64,000 bases of DNA from Taibaiella sp. KBW10 (GCF_003852495.1 NZ_QAJI01000001.1:455697-519696); one strand, 5' to 3'. Shown: positions 25,343 through 34,550, numbered from the stretch's first letter. Translations and numbers: made by a program. The notes: generated by a model not told the origin, from the letters alone.

Positions 25343-26814
25343 GCAGCGGGCAATTTTGATTTTTTATCAAAGAACTGCTTGAGCTTCCTCCAAACATTAA
25401 TATAGGCTTCTTTCTTAAATATTGGTGAGTCGTTTCTCGCTTGTATTAGTATCAAGATCGCTACGGGCAATAAGGATATTGTCGCCAGCCACATTCCTTG
25501 TACCGGAGGTAGCTTCCCTTGCTTGGCCAGCTTTTCCCCTGTAGAAGAGAGAATGAAATATACCACAAAAAAGAGTACGGAGATTACCATCGGCATGCCT
25601 AATCCCCCTTTGCGGATAATCGCACCCATAGGCGCTCCGATCAGGAACAGCACTAAACAGGCAAAAGCATAGGTGAATTTTTTGTGCCATTGCATATTAT
25701 ACTGGTTCAACCTTGTCGTGTTAATCTCCGTGTTTGTTGCATTAATGGACAAGTAACGTTGTATACTTTGCGCATTATTGGTCACCTTATTGGCAATATC
25801 ATTTTGCTTTTCGGCGGTAAAACGGGTAATCAGGTCTTTACTATAAGTCTTTTCCGGCATTTTGGCCATATATGCCCTTATGCTATCTTTCAGTGCACGC
25901 GCCGCGGCATCATTCTTACCGAGGCTTATAAAATAGGCCGTGCTCCGCTTCAGTTCATTTCTGTCTTTGGCAATCGTTTTGTAGGTGCTGTCAATACCCT
26001 TGTTCAACATCGCGATATCCAGCATTTCCTCGCTGCTTTTGAATAACTCTTCTTTAGTTCTGGAAAAACCGAAACCGGATACATCAATCACCTTATTCCA
26101 TTGCTTAAAGAACATCCTCTGTTGCTCATATACACCGGTCTCATCCTTTTTGAGGTCATAACGCCATCCATTGGTCAATTCAAAGACCAAAAAACGCTTA
26201 TCGGTGCTCAGGTACATTTTACCTTTTTCGGCGGCGACCACATTATTATTACCATAGCCTTTGCTGTGATCATAGATCAGTACATCTTTAATGGTAGTAC
26301 CATCTTCACTTTTACTGCCGATCCTTATCACAAAACTACCCAGCCCCCGGTTAAAGACTCCGGGCTTAATGCTCATGGTCGGTTTTTTATTCCTCATATC
26401 ATACAGCAGGGAATAGGCTTTAAGATTTGCTTTGGGAATGACGTAATTGCTGAACAGGAACATGCCCACCACGATTGCGAGGACAAATAAGGTTAAGGGT
26501 CTTAAGAAGCGGAACAAGGAGATCCCTGAAGACTTAATGGCAACGAGTTCATAATTCTCCCCAAGGCCCCCAAAAGTCATGATTGCGGCCAGTAATATAC
26601 CTAGGGGCATGGCCATGGGTACTAAGGTGGCCGACATATAGACCATTAGTTCTAAAACCAGGGATATGGAGAGTCCCTTTCCGATCAGGTCGTCCATATA
26701 CAACCAAAAGAACTGCATCAGGAATACAAATAACACAATAAAGAAGGTGACCACGTATGGCCCCATAAAACTTTTCAGTATTAGTTTATCCAGTTTCTTG
26801 ATTCCGAAATTCAT
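25339..26814 (-). CDS. LptF/LptG-family LPS export permease
   Basis: A 491-residue YjgP/YjgQ-type permease that, with LptB, moves lipopolysaccharide out of the inner membrane. N-terminal KKLDKLILKSFMGPYV, then two helices (about 15-35 and 55-80), a third near 95-120 (FLFSNYVIPKANLKAYSLLYD follows), a periplasmic beta-jellyroll-like region (about 125-350) and three C-terminal helices starting near KFTYAFACLVLFLIGAPMGA. The protein is longer than E. coli LptF/G (about 360) because of a Lys/Asp/Ala-rich helical insertion at about 255-345, as seen in Bacteroidota members. ATG at 26814 gives the family N-terminus; six residues upstream are poorly conserved. Confidence 0.9.
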   Translation of the reverse strand: MNFGIKKLDKLILKSFMGPYVVTFFIVLFVFLMQFFWLYMDDLIGKGLSISLVLELMVYMSATLVPMAMPLGILLAAIMTFGGLGENYELVAIKSSGISLFRFLRPLTLFVLAIVVGMFLFSNYVIPKANLKAYSLLYDMRNKKPTMSIKPGVFNRGLGSFVIRIGSKSEDGTTIKDVLIYDHSKGYGNNNVVAAEKGKMYLSTDKRFLVFELTNGWRYDLKKDETGVYEQQRMFFKQWNKVIDVSGFGFSRTKEELFKSSEEMLDIAMLNKGIDSTYKTIAKDRNELKRSTAYFISLGKNDAAARALKDSIRAYMAKMPEKTYSKDLITRFTAEKQNDIANKVTNNAQSIQRYLSINATNTEINTTRLNQYNMQWHKKFTYAFACLVLFLIGAPMGAIIRKGGLGMPMVISVLFFVVYFILSSTGEKLAKQGKLPPVQGMWLATISLLPVAILILIQARNDSPIFKKEAYINVWRKLKQFFDKKSKLPAA

Positions 26815-26843
26815 ATTCGTGGTAAGACGCAAAAATTACCCTG

Positions 26844-26851
26844 CAAATATA
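26844..26851 (-). promoter_or_regulatory. -7 promoter element of the LptF/G-PAP2 operon
   Basis: The minus strand reads TATATTTG, a full consensus match, about 30 bases upstream of the ATG at 26814. This supports that start over the upstream in-frame one. Confidence 0.55.
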
Positions 26852-26914
26852 GCATGCTTAGCGCTAGCAGTAAAATGTAATCTATGCTTTTAAGCTTTTT
26901 ATAGCAAAAGAAAA

Positions 26915-26952
26915 GAGCCGTTTATAATAGGTTATCCCTATATAAACGGCTC
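26915..26952 (-). terminator. terminator after the START-like gene
   Basis: A 12-bp perfect stem (GAGCCGTTTATA with TATAAACGGCTC) with a 14-base loop. On the minus strand it is followed by a T-rich tract (complement of GCAAAAGAAAA). Confidence 0.75.
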
Positions 26953-26974
26953 AAAGCATCTGTATATTTTCCGC

Positions 26975-27355
26975 TTAGCTTCCTAATCTGTGTTTCAAAT
27001 CATTTATTTGTGTGCTCCATAATTGTTGCTGATCCTTAATTTCTGCTTTGTCAGCAAAATCAGTGATCTGTAAAATTGTTTCATTGGTCACATCGCTTTG
27101 GGTTATTCTAAATTCAAAATATTCATTATCGTCATAATAATCCCAGCGAAAACGCACAAATTCATTTTCTGTCATTTCCAGTAACTCGGCTTCATCGGCT
27201 ACGCCCTTCCAGCTAAAAAAGAAAGTATGATCGCGTTGATTCACCTCATCGGCAAACCATTCCTGCAATCCGGCTGGTGTAGATAAAAATTCGAATAATA
27301 TACTAGGACTGCAGCGTATTGGTATTTCGATGTTGTACTGGTTCTTTTTACTCAT
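26975..27355 (-). CDS. START-like/AHSA1-type domain protein
   Basis: A 126-residue soluble protein of the SRPBCC/START-like fold found across Bacteroidota: IPIRCSPSILFEFLSTPAGLQEWFAD near the N-terminus, FFFSWKG, FVRFRWDY and a C-terminal helix QLWSTQINDLKHRLG. The fold forms a hydrophobic ligand cavity, and no ligand or partner is known. It is transcribed alone and diverges from the primary sigma factor gene. Confidence 0.85.
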   Translation of the reverse strand: MSKKNQYNIEIPIRCSPSILFEFLSTPAGLQEWFADEVNQRDHTFFFSWKGVADEAELLEMTENEFVRFRWDYYDDNEYFEFRITQSDVTNETILQITDFADKAEIKDQQQLWSTQINDLKHRLGS

Positions 27356-27369
27356 ACTAAAGGTTTAAA

Positions 27370-27377
27370 CAAAAATA
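27370..27377 (-). promoter_or_regulatory. -7 promoter element of the START-like gene
   Basis: The minus strand reads TATTTTTG, a consensus match 15 bases upstream of the ATG, giving a very short leader. Confidence 0.5.
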
Positions 27378-27484
27378 AATTGTGTCTGCAATAAGGATAA
27401 AAATTCTGACAAAAACAAACCTTTCTTTAATTTTTTTAATTTTTACAAAATATGTAACAAAAAAATCCCGGTGTTCACATTTTA

Positions 27485-27516
27485 TTTGGAATTAAATTAA
27501 GTAATCGTTAAATTTG
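27485..27516 (+). promoter_or_regulatory. -33/-7 promoter of the primary sigma factor gene
   Basis: TTTG at 27485-27488 and TAAATTTG at 27509-27516 with a 20-base spacer. The leader to the start codon is about 70 AT-rich bases. Confidence 0.7.
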
Positions 27517-27596
27517 GTATCGTATAATGTTAAAAATAGTTTAAATCACACAAAAAAATTAGTGTTTATAAGTTAAAAATTTACAGAGTTATGTCA

Positions 27597-28463
27597 ATGC
27601 GCCAACTTAAAATTACCAAGTCGATTACGAATAGGGAAAGTCAATCCCTGGAAAAGTATCTTCAGGAAATCGGAAAGGTTCAGCTTATTACCCCCGAAGA
27701 AGAAGTATTGTTGGCCATAAAGATAAAACAGGGGGATCAGAAAGCACTGGAACGACTGACTAAAGCCAATCTTAGGTTTGTTGTTTCGGTAGCCAAGCAA
27801 TATCAAAACCAAGGCTTATCCTTAAGCGATCTTATTAATGAAGGTAACCTGGGCCTGATTAAAGCTGCACAGCGCTTTGACGAAACCAAAGGCTTTAAAT
27901 TCATTTCTTATGCCGTATGGTGGATCAGGCAATCTATTTTGCAATCGCTGGCAGAGCAAAGCCGTATTGTACGCTTACCGCTCAATAAAGTGGGCCTGAC
28001 CAATAAAATAGGAAAAGCATATACCGCTTTAGAGCAGGAATTTGAACGTGAACCTTCTGTAGACGAAATCGCCACGCTTTTGGAGATCGATATTGAAGAG
28101 GTTGAAAGCACCATAGGCGTGTCTACCCGCCACATCAGCGTTGATGCACCATTCTCCGACGGAGAAGACGGTAGTTTACTGGATGTACTCACTAATGAGA
28201 ATGCTTCTTCTGTAGACAACGAGATTACTAATAACCAGTCGCTGAAAACGGAGATCGACCGTACTTTAAACTTACTTTCAGACAAACAACGCACAGTTGT
28301 AAAAATGTATTTTGGCCTGGGATATGACCATGCGGTGTCTTTAGAAGATATCGGTGATCATTTTGGCTTAACCAGGGAAAGGGTAAGACAAATAAAAGAT
28401 AAGGCCATCAGTAAATTACAATCAAATAACCAGTGTCATTTACTAAAATATTTCTTAGGCTAA
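27597..28463 (+). CDS. rpoD: primary RNA polymerase sigma factor (sigma-70, RpoD/SigA)
   Basis: Directs RNA polymerase to housekeeping promoters; in Bacteroidota this factor reads the TTG/TAnnTTTG elements seen throughout the window. The protein (288 residues from this start) has no region 1.1 and starts [14 protein letters not shown], then region 1.2 ([10 protein letters not shown]), region 2 ([20 protein letters not shown], then [20 protein letters not shown]), region 3 and region 4 ([18 protein letters not shown]). This short form is the standard primary sigma of the phylum. An in-frame ATG two codons earlier is possible; I used the one that gives the conserved N-terminus. Confidence 0.95.
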   Translation: MRQLKITKSITNRESQSLEKYLQEIGKVQLITPEEEVLLAIKIKQGDQKALERLTKANLRFVVSVAKQYQNQGLSLSDLINEGNLGLIKAAQRFDETKGFKFISYAVWWIRQSILQSLAEQSRIVRLPLNKVGLTNKIGKAYTALEQEFEREPSVDEIATLLEIDIEEVESTIGVSTRHISVDAPFSDGEDGSLLDVLTNENASSVDNEITNNQSLKTEIDRTLNLLSDKQRTVVKMYFGLGYDHAVSLEDIGDHFGLTRERVRQIKDKAISKLQSNNQCHLLKYFLG

Positions 28464-28543
28464 GCGATCATTTTAGAAAATTTATTTTATCTTTAAGCCT
28501 TATTCCTGTTTTGAGGAATGTGAATACTATCAAATAATTAAAC

Positions 28544-29074
28544 ATGAAAAAAATAAAATCTATTCTATTAGCAAGCTTTGGCTTTTTGGCCATGGGCGGA
28601 ATGGTATTAAGTACTTCTTGTGAACAGGATCCTTGTACTACACTTTTGTGTCAAAACGGAGGTAGCTGTACAGAAGGTTTGTGTCAATGCCCTACGGGTT
28701 ATGAAGGCGCGCAATGCGAGATTAAAACAGCCACCCGTTTTATAGGTAAATACAAAGGGACTACTCGTTGTACACACGACAATGTATTGTTCCCGATTGT
28801 AGCCGATAGCGTAGTGCTTAATTTAGTAAAGGATCCTAATAAAATAAGCCTGGTTATGTATGCCGGTAATACTTCGGTTGTTGATTTCAAAGGCACTGCA
28901 GATAATCCAAATGCGACATTTGAAACCTTTAATAATGGTGTGGTGAGTATCCATCCGAGCATTCAAATAGACGGCGATTTAATCTACGTTTATCTGGAAT
29001 CCATCACGCTCGCTTCGGGTGAAAGGCAGAATTGCAAATTTACCGGAAAGAAAGTAGTGATAACCAATCCTTAA
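28544..29074 (+). CDS. EGF-like domain lipoprotein
   Basis: A 176-residue predicted lipoprotein. The signal sequence (about 1-26) ends LSTSC, a usable lipobox. Immediately after it come six Cys in the spacing of an EGF-like module (DPCTTLLCQNGGSC, then GLCQCPTGYEGAQC), about residues 28-58. The remaining 115 residues look like a beta-rich lipocalin-like domain (FIGKYKGTTRC at its start). Likely outer-membrane or periplasmic. The combination recurs in Bacteroidota lipoproteins of unknown function. Confidence 0.8.
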   Translation: MKKIKSILLASFGFLAMGGMVLSTSCEQDPCTTLLCQNGGSCTEGLCQCPTGYEGAQCEIKTATRFIGKYKGTTRCTHDNVLFPIVADSVVLNLVKDPNKISLVMYAGNTSVVDFKGTADNPNATFETFNNGVVSIHPSIQIDGDLIYVYLESITLASGERQNCKFTGKKVVITNP

Positions 29075-29094
29075 TTATAAATCTTTTTTATACC

Positions 29095-29124
29095 TAAGCG
29101 AGCAAATTCAATATTGCTCGCTTA
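29095..29124 (+). terminator. intrinsic terminator after the EGF lipoprotein
   Basis: An 11-bp perfect stem (TAAGCGAGCAA with TTGCTCGCTTA) with an eight-base loop, followed by ATTTTT. Confidence 0.85.
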
Positions 29125-29170
29125 ATTTTTACCCAATAATTTCCGAATTTTGCAGACAAATAATCATCGT

Positions 29171-29887
29171 ATGGTTTCGGTAAACTTTAAAGACTTAGGC
29201 AATATTGAATATGGCGATGCATGGGATCTCCAGGAAGACATTATGAAACAGGGCCTGAACATCAAGTCGGAACGATTTGCGGCAAAGGATGAAACCGGTA
29301 CAGAAAAAGAAATTGCCCAGCACCTGTTCCTGTGTGAACACCCGAATGTATATACTTTAGGAAAAAGTGGTGCTTTGGAAAACCTTTTGATCAACAATCA
29401 AAGCATGAAGGACCTGGACGTCACTTTCTATAAGACCAACCGTGGAGGAGATATTACCTATCATGGACCGGGACAGATGGTGGCTTATCCTGTTTTAGAT
29501 CTGGAAGCATTCAAAACGGATCTGGGTTGGTACATGCGTTCTTTAGAAGAGGTGATTATACGAACCATTGGCGAATATGGCCTTAGCGGTATGCGTCTTG
29601 AAGGCTCTACCGGTGTATGGCTGGATGCAGATAATCCGGCTAAAGCCCGTAAGATTTGTGCGATGGGTGTGCGTTGCAGCCGTTGGATCACCATTCATGG
29701 CCTGGCATTAAATGTCAATACCGATCTCCAGTTTTTTAATTACATTGTTCCCTGTGGCATTAGCGATAAAGGCGTTACGAGCATGAAACAGGAGCTAAAG
29801 GCGCAGGTTGACGAGCAGGAAGTAAAAAAAGTATTTTTAAAACATTTTGAAGAAATCTTTGGCGCCAGCTTAAGACATGCCTCCTAA
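29171..29887 (+). CDS. lipB: octanoyl-[ACP]:protein N-octanoyltransferase
   Basis: Transfers octanoate from acyl-ACP to lipoyl domains of 2-oxoacid dehydrogenases and of the glycine-cleavage H protein; LipA then inserts sulphur. The 238-residue protein shows RGGDITYHGPGQ (substrate pocket), PVLDLE and the catalytic region KICAMGVRCSRWITIHGLAL with the conserved Lys. The ATG at 29171 is used; an in-frame TTG seven codons earlier lies in a promoter-like ATTTTG stretch. It overlaps folK by 11 bases. GcvT of the glycine-cleavage system is also in this window at 47.5 kb. Confidence 0.95.
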   Translation: MVSVNFKDLGNIEYGDAWDLQEDIMKQGLNIKSERFAAKDETGTEKEIAQHLFLCEHPNVYTLGKSGALENLLINNQSMKDLDVTFYKTNRGGDITYHGPGQMVAYPVLDLEAFKTDLGWYMRSLEEVIIRTIGEYGLSGMRLEGSTGVWLDADNPAKARKICAMGVRCSRWITIHGLALNVNTDLQFFNYIVPCGISDKGVTSMKQELKAQVDEQEVKKVFLKHFEEIFGASLRHAS

Positions 29888-30407
29888 AGCACCACTCTTG
29901 AATACAGCATATTTATTATTGGGCGGCAACGAAGGAGACCGGCTCAAAACGCTCCGGGAATGTGTCGCTTTCCTCTGCAAAGAAGTAGGTACGGTGATCA
30001 GTGCATCACCCATATACGAAACGGCTGCCTGGGGCAAAGAAGACCTGCCGGCACACCTGAACCAGGCAATTAAGATGGAAACAGATTTGTCTGCAACAGC
30101 CTTATTGCAACAGGTACTGGCTATAGAAATAAAACTGGGCAGGCAACGCCAGGAGCACTGGGGCTGCCGTACCATAGATATTGATATTATCTTTTTTAAT
30201 GAGGATGTAGTGCAGACGCGGGATTTGGTTATTCCTCATCCGTTGATGCAAGTGCGTCGCTTTGTTCTGCAACCCTTATCGGATATTGCAGGAGCATACA
30301 TACATCCCGTACTACACCAGTCAGTAGCCACACTATTGGCCCAATGTACAGATCCTCTAGCGGTAACGCGCTATACAACGGATCTTACTGCAGATGCTCT
30401 TCTATGA
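29877..30407 (+). CDS. folK: 2-amino-4-hydroxy-6-hydroxymethyldihydropteridine pyrophosphokinase
   Basis: HPPK: transfers pyrophosphate from ATP to the pterin, making the substrate of FolP. The 176-residue protein has the family blocks AYLLLGGNEGDR, ASPIYETAAWG, LNQAIKMETDL, the RxxxWGxRTIDIDI motif (EHWGCRTIDIDIIFF, with Mg-binding Asps) and IPHPLMQVRRFVLQPL. Its start overlaps the lipB end by 11 bases; its last 23 bases overlap the end of the convergent glycosyltransferase gene. Confidence 0.95.
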   Translation: MPPKAPLLNTAYLLLGGNEGDRLKTLRECVAFLCKEVGTVISASPIYETAAWGKEDLPAHLNQAIKMETDLSATALLQQVLAIEIKLGRQRQEHWGCRTIDIDIIFFNEDVVQTRDLVIPHPLMQVRRFVLQPLSDIAGAYIHPVLHQSVATLLAQCTDPLAVTRYTTDLTADALL

Positions 30408-31326
30408 TAAATCTCGGGCGCTGCTTGACCTCTTTATACATTTTGGCCACGTACTCTCCGATCAAACCAATACATAATAACTGAATACCACCCAGAAAGT
30501 ACATGGGAATAACGGTAGAAGCCCAACCGGTTGCCGCATGATTGGTAAAGTAGGAGACTAGGGCATAAATACCCAGTAATATCGTGATCATGAATACGGC
30601 AAAACCACAAAAGGTCACAAAACGAAGGGGCTTAATACTCAAGCTGGAAATGCCATTCCAGGCAAAGGACAGCATTTTACGAAAATTATATTTACTTTCC
30701 CCTGCAAACCGCTCCCCACGATTATAATATACGCTTGTTTGTTTAAAGCCGATCATAGGCACCATGCCGCGCAGGTACAGGTTGGCTTCTTCAAACGATT
30801 TAAACGCATCCATTGCCCTGCGGCTCAACAAGCGGTAGTCAGCATGATTATAAACCGATTCTACGCCCATTACAGACAGTAATTTATAAAACCACAATGC
30901 CGTGTTGCGCTTGAAACTGGTATCGGTGCTCCGGTCATCCCGTACGCCATACACCACATCATAACCATTCTGGTAAGCGGCAATCATGGCCGCCATCGCA
31001 TTAAGATCGTCTTGTAAGTCTGCATCAATAGAAATAATGATATCGGCATCATCGGCATGAAACAGCCCGGCCAGTAAGGCATTCTGATGCCCGAAATTGC
31101 GTGACAGCTTAAGCCCTTTGAAATAAGGATTTGAGGTATACAGTGCGGTAATTAAGGACCAGGTTTTATCTTTACTTCCATCATCTGTAAGCAATACGTA
31201 ACTATCCGCGGCAATCATCTGTTGCTTCACATATTCCTTCAATAATACCGTGAGGCGCTTCGATGTTTCGGGAAGAACTTCTTCTTCATTATAACAAGGA
31301 ATCACTATAACGAGGCGAGGAGGCAT
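30385..31326 (-). CDS. GT2 glycosyltransferase of the polyprenyl-phosphate sugar type (DPM1/GtrB-like)
   Basis: A 313-residue membrane-bound enzyme. The catalytic GT-A domain (about 1-225) has VIPCYNEEEVLPET, LTDDGSKDKTW, LKLSRNFGHQNALLAGL and SIDADLQDD (the DxD metal site). Two C-terminal helices (about 235-255 and 270-292) match the GtrB/ArnC class that makes polyprenyl-phosphate sugars for later transfer outside the membrane. It ends inside the 3' end of folK (23-base convergent overlap). It faces, across a short intergenic region, two more genes that could use such a lipid-linked sugar. Confidence 0.9.
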   Translation of the reverse strand: MPPRLVIVIPCYNEEEVLPETSKRLTVLLKEYVKQQMIAADSYVLLTDDGSKDKTWSLITALYTSNPYFKGLKLSRNFGHQNALLAGLFHADDADIIISIDADLQDDLNAMAAMIAAYQNGYDVVYGVRDDRSTDTSFKRNTALWFYKLLSVMGVESVYNHADYRLLSRRAMDAFKSFEEANLYLRGMVPMIGFKQTSVYYNRGERFAGESKYNFRKMLSFAWNGISSLSIKPLRFVTFCGFAVFMITILLGIYALVSYFTNHAATGWASTVIPMYFLGGIQLLCIGLIGEYVAKMYKEVKQRPRFIIEEHLQ

Positions 31327-31343
31327 AATATCATTTTAATTCG

Positions 31344-31351
31344 CAAATGTA
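31344..31351 (-). promoter_or_regulatory. -7 promoter element of the GtrB-like gene
   Basis: The minus strand reads TACATTTG, matching TAnnTTTG, 18 bases before the ATG at 31326. Confidence 0.5.
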
Positions 31352-31470
31352 ACTATAATTATGTATTCATTTACCTTCTAAGGAAGCCATACCATAAGCG
31401 CAGCTCACTTATATGATCATTTTTTGTTAGTTTTACCGTTTACCGTTTTCACCAAGACTTTTCAGCCAAA

Positions 31471-32184
31471 ATGACCTCTATCAGTATCGTATTACCTTGT
31501 TATAATCCTCCTGAACACTGGGAGCAATATGTATATGAGGGATACCGGGTAATTTCGGATCAAATCGGTTGCTCTCCAGAACTGATTATTGTCAATGACG
31601 GCAGCAGTCAGGATATACAAGAGGCCATTGATTTTCTCCATACAAAAATTGATGTACTGACGTATATCAGTTATCCCGTCAATAAGGGAAAAGGTGCGGC
31701 TTTAAGAGAAGGCGTACAGGTAGCTACGACCGATTACATCATCTACACGGATATTGATTTTCCATATACCACAGAAAGCTTTTTAAGTATTCTGGAGGAG
31801 CTGACCAGCCATAAAGCAGATATTGCGATCGGGATAAAGGATGACAGCTATTATCAGTATTTGCCTAAGTATCGGAAATTTATTTCCAAGTCTCTACGAA
31901 AAGGTATTAGCCTTTGTTTTCGCATGCCGATTACCGATACGCAATGTGGTTTAAAGGGTTTTAATAAAAAGGGACAAGCCTTATTTATACAGACGACCAT
32001 CAATCGGTACCTCTTCGATCTCGAATTTATCTATCAGGCCTTTCGAAAGAAGCGAAACCTAATCGTTAGCCCGATAAAAATAAGCCTGAGACCGAATGTT
32101 TTTTTCCGGAAGATGAATCTAAAGGTACTGGCGGGAGAAAGCACCAATTTTTTAAAAATATTATTAAAGAAGACGAAATACTAA
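31471..32184 (+). CDS. GT2-family glycosyltransferase (ALG5/dolichyl-phosphate glucosyltransferase-like)
   Basis: A 237-residue cytoplasmic GT-A enzyme without C-terminal membrane helices. Motifs: ISIVLPCYNPPEHWEQ, IVNDGSSQDIQ, VNKGKGAALREGV (typical of polyprenyl-phosphate glucosyltransferases), YTDIDFPYTTES (metal site) and the acceptor block ITDTQCGLKGFNKKG. This resembles ALG5-type enzymes. It is followed after 20 bases by a large membrane protein; together they may form a lipid-linked sugar donor and a transferase. No clear full-consensus promoter was found upstream. Confidence 0.88.
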   Translation: MTSISIVLPCYNPPEHWEQYVYEGYRVISDQIGCSPELIIVNDGSSQDIQEAIDFLHTKIDVLTYISYPVNKGKGAALREGVQVATTDYIIYTDIDFPYTTESFLSILEELTSHKADIAIGIKDDSYYQYLPKYRKFISKSLRKGISLCFRMPITDTQCGLKGFNKKGQALFIQTTINRYLFDLEFIYQAFRKKRNLIVSPIKISLRPNVFFRKMNLKVLAGESTNFLKILLKKTKY

Positions 32185-32204
32185 GCGGCTATAGCTAATA
32201 CATT

Positions 32205-34526
32205 ATGAAGAAATATATTGCCCCATCGGTTCTATGGTTCCTTTCTATCGGATTAACCCTGTGCTATTTTTATGATCTGATCATACATCTCAACACTGGC
32301 GTAATGAGTATCGGAGGGGATGGCATGAAAAATTATTATACTTATCTCTATTATATCCAGTACGATCAGGGCAATCATTTTTCAGGAATGAATTATCCAT
32401 TCGGGGAGCATATTGTATTTACCGACAATATGCCGGCCCTTGCAGGAAGCATAAAATGGCTCAGTCAATGGTTTCCGGGTATTGCTCATTATAGTTTGGG
32501 GATCATGCACGGGCTCTTGCTCCTTTCCCTGAACCTGGCCACATATTATATTTACAAAATACTAAGAAAATATGGAGCGGCCTCATTATGGGCAATCGTT
32601 TCTGCCTTGTTTATTACCTTCTTCTCGCCGCAATTGTTCAAAATATACGGGCATTTCGGAATGGGCTTTGTGTTCTACATCCCCTTTACCATTTATCAAC
32701 TGATACGGTACCAGGAAACCAAAAAATTAAAATACGCGATTGCCCTCTTTTGTTGTGCAACACTTCTGGCTTTTATTCATTTATACAACCTTGCGATCAT
32801 CGCGGTCTTAATCGGGTTTTATGCAATTGCTTATTTAATTACAGAGCGGAAGACGACCTTACTCAAACAAAAGATCCGATACTTAACGCCCCTGGCGCTC
32901 GCAGCCATCCTTAGTTTTGGCATTGCATCGGTATACCTAAAAATGACCGATAAAACAGCGGGACGGCCCGCTTATCCCTATGGTGTACTGACTTCAGAAA
33001 CACAGGGTAAGGATCTATTGGTGAACAAAACCCCATTAGGATATATCTTCCAGTTTATTTTTGGCAAGCCCGAAAATGTGTCTGAAACGGAAGGAAAAGC
33101 CTATGTCGGGCTGATCACTATTATCGTATTTCTTGTGTTCCTCTATCGGTTTATCAAAGGAAAAACAAAGAAAGACAAACAATCTCTTGTACAGCCGGTA
33201 AAAGGATATACAATCTGGCTTTGGGTTGCCCTCTTTCAATTGCTTTTTGCCATGGGCGTTCCCTTTGTCTGGGCAAGGGAATTTTTTGCAGACCATATAT
33301 CAGTGCTTCGGCAATTCAGGACTTTAGGAAGGTTCATCTGGCCTTTTTATTATCTTATCATGATATATGCCGCCTTATTTGTATATCATTTTGCAAAACA
33401 ATACCTGAGCAATGGTAAGCGGGTATGGGCTTATGGTATTTTATTTCTGACACCTCTTATTTGGGCGATACAGCTCACCGGATATTATGAAAATAGCCGG
33501 GTGATTATGCAGGATGTAAAAGAAAACTATACCTGGCTTTATGATCAGTCGGGGAAAAACTGGAACAGCTGGTTGCAGGAAAAAGGGTATCAGCCCCATC
33601 AGTTTCAGGCAGCGCTTGGATTACCCTTCTTCCACATCGGCTCCGAAAAATTATGGATCATGGATGTAAATGAGGGCATGAACCTGGGCAGACTGAGTAA
33701 AATGTCGCTGCAAACGGGCTTACCCGTGGTGAATGTGATGATGTCGCGCACTTCGTGGCCCCAAACTTTTGAAACGGTCAATATCATCGATGGGCCGTTT
33801 AATCCAAAAAATATCCTGAACCGCTTTAATAACAAACCCCTCTTGCTGCTTATAGACAAGACATTTCCCTTAAAATCCAAGGAACAGGAATGGATGCAAT
33901 ATGCCACCTTTATCGGGGATAAAGACAGCACCCTTGGCGTATACGCTGTAGATATCCAAGCCTTCCAGGTACAGGGTAAGGCCTATACCAGCGGCATCAA
34001 AAAACGTGCTGCAGATACCACCGCAACAGAAGGCCTGCTGGGCAGTACCGGCTTCTATTATGTAAATCATTTCGATCATACCGAAAACAATACTGCTTTC
34101 GCGGGGACTAATAGTTTTAAACCCGTATGGGCGAATAAAGAGGTTGTACTTGATACGATTCCTATGCCGAACATGCATACAGACAGTATGTTTAATCTTT
34201 CCATGTGGGTAAAATGCAACCTGACAAATTACCGCAGTCCTTATTTCAATATTTACCAATACGACAAAGCAAACAATAAGATTGGCTTTTTGGATGTATC
34301 TACTAAATACAGCACCTACATTTCCGGCAACTGGTTTTTTGTGGATAAGGATATTAAAATTGAGGCGCAAACAGCCTATCTGGTAGTTGGCATCATAGCC
34401 GATCATTCGCATGAAAACTATTTTGGCATTGATGAGCTGGTGCTGGCACCTTCATCGGCGATATACTTTTACAAGGCACCTGGTGGTACTTTGTTTTTAA
34501 ATAACCGGCCACAAAAAGCGCAATAA
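32205..34526 (+). CDS. large polytopic membrane protein, possibly a GT-C-type glycosyltransferase
   Basis: A 773-residue protein. About ten or eleven helices occupy residues 5-430, and the C-terminal 340 residues are soluble and probably extracytoplasmic. The first loop after helix 1 holds an acidic stretch (IGGDGMKNYYTYLYYI) and a later PFGEHIVFTDN, a place where GT-C transferases such as ArnT or PMT carry their catalytic acid. This match in position is the only reason for the GT-C proposal; no signature is certain. The gene follows a GT2 enzyme by 20 bases and is probably co-transcribed. Confidence 0.6.
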   Translation: MKKYIAPSVLWFLSIGLTLCYFYDLIIHLNTGVMSIGGDGMKNYYTYLYYIQYDQGNHFSGMNYPFGEHIVFTDNMPALAGSIKWLSQWFPGIAHYSLGIMHGLLLLSLNLATYYIYKILRKYGAASLWAIVSALFITFFSPQLFKIYGHFGMGFVFYIPFTIYQLIRYQETKKLKYAIALFCCATLLAFIHLYNLAIIAVLIGFYAIAYLITERKTTLLKQKIRYLTPLALAAILSFGIASVYLKMTDKTAGRPAYPYGVLTSETQGKDLLVNKTPLGYIFQFIFGKPENVSETEGKAYVGLITIIVFLVFLYRFIKGKTKKDKQSLVQPVKGYTIWLWVALFQLLFAMGVPFVWAREFFADHISVLRQFRTLGRFIWPFYYLIMIYAALFVYHFAKQYLSNGKRVWAYGILFLTPLIWAIQLTGYYENSRVIMQDVKENYTWLYDQSGKNWNSWLQEKGYQPHQFQAALGLPFFHIGSEKLWIMDVNEGMNLGRLSKMSLQTGLPVVNVMMSRTSWPQTFETVNIIDGPFNPKNILNRFNNKPLLLLIDKTFPLKSKEQEWMQYATFIGDKDSTLGVYAVDIQAFQVQGKAYTSGIKKRAADTTATEGLLGSTGFYYVNHFDHTENNTAFAGTNSFKPVWANKEVVLDTIPMPNMHTDSMFNLSMWVKCNLTNYRSPYFNIYQYDKANNKIGFLDVSTKYSTYISGNWFFVDKDIKIEAQTAYLVVGIIADHSHENYFGIDELVLAPSSAIYFYKAPGGTLFLNNRPQKAQ

Positions 34527-34537
34527 GCCGTAATCCT

Positions 34538-34545
34538 TATCTTTG
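34538..34545 (+). promoter_or_regulatory. -7 promoter element of the DtxR-type regulator, near-leaderless
   Basis: TATCTTTG matches TAnnTTTG and ends five bases before the ATG at 34551. The box begins 11 bases after the stop of the upstream gene, so it gives the regulator its own promoter. Confidence 0.55.
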
Positions 34546-34550
34546 CGTTT

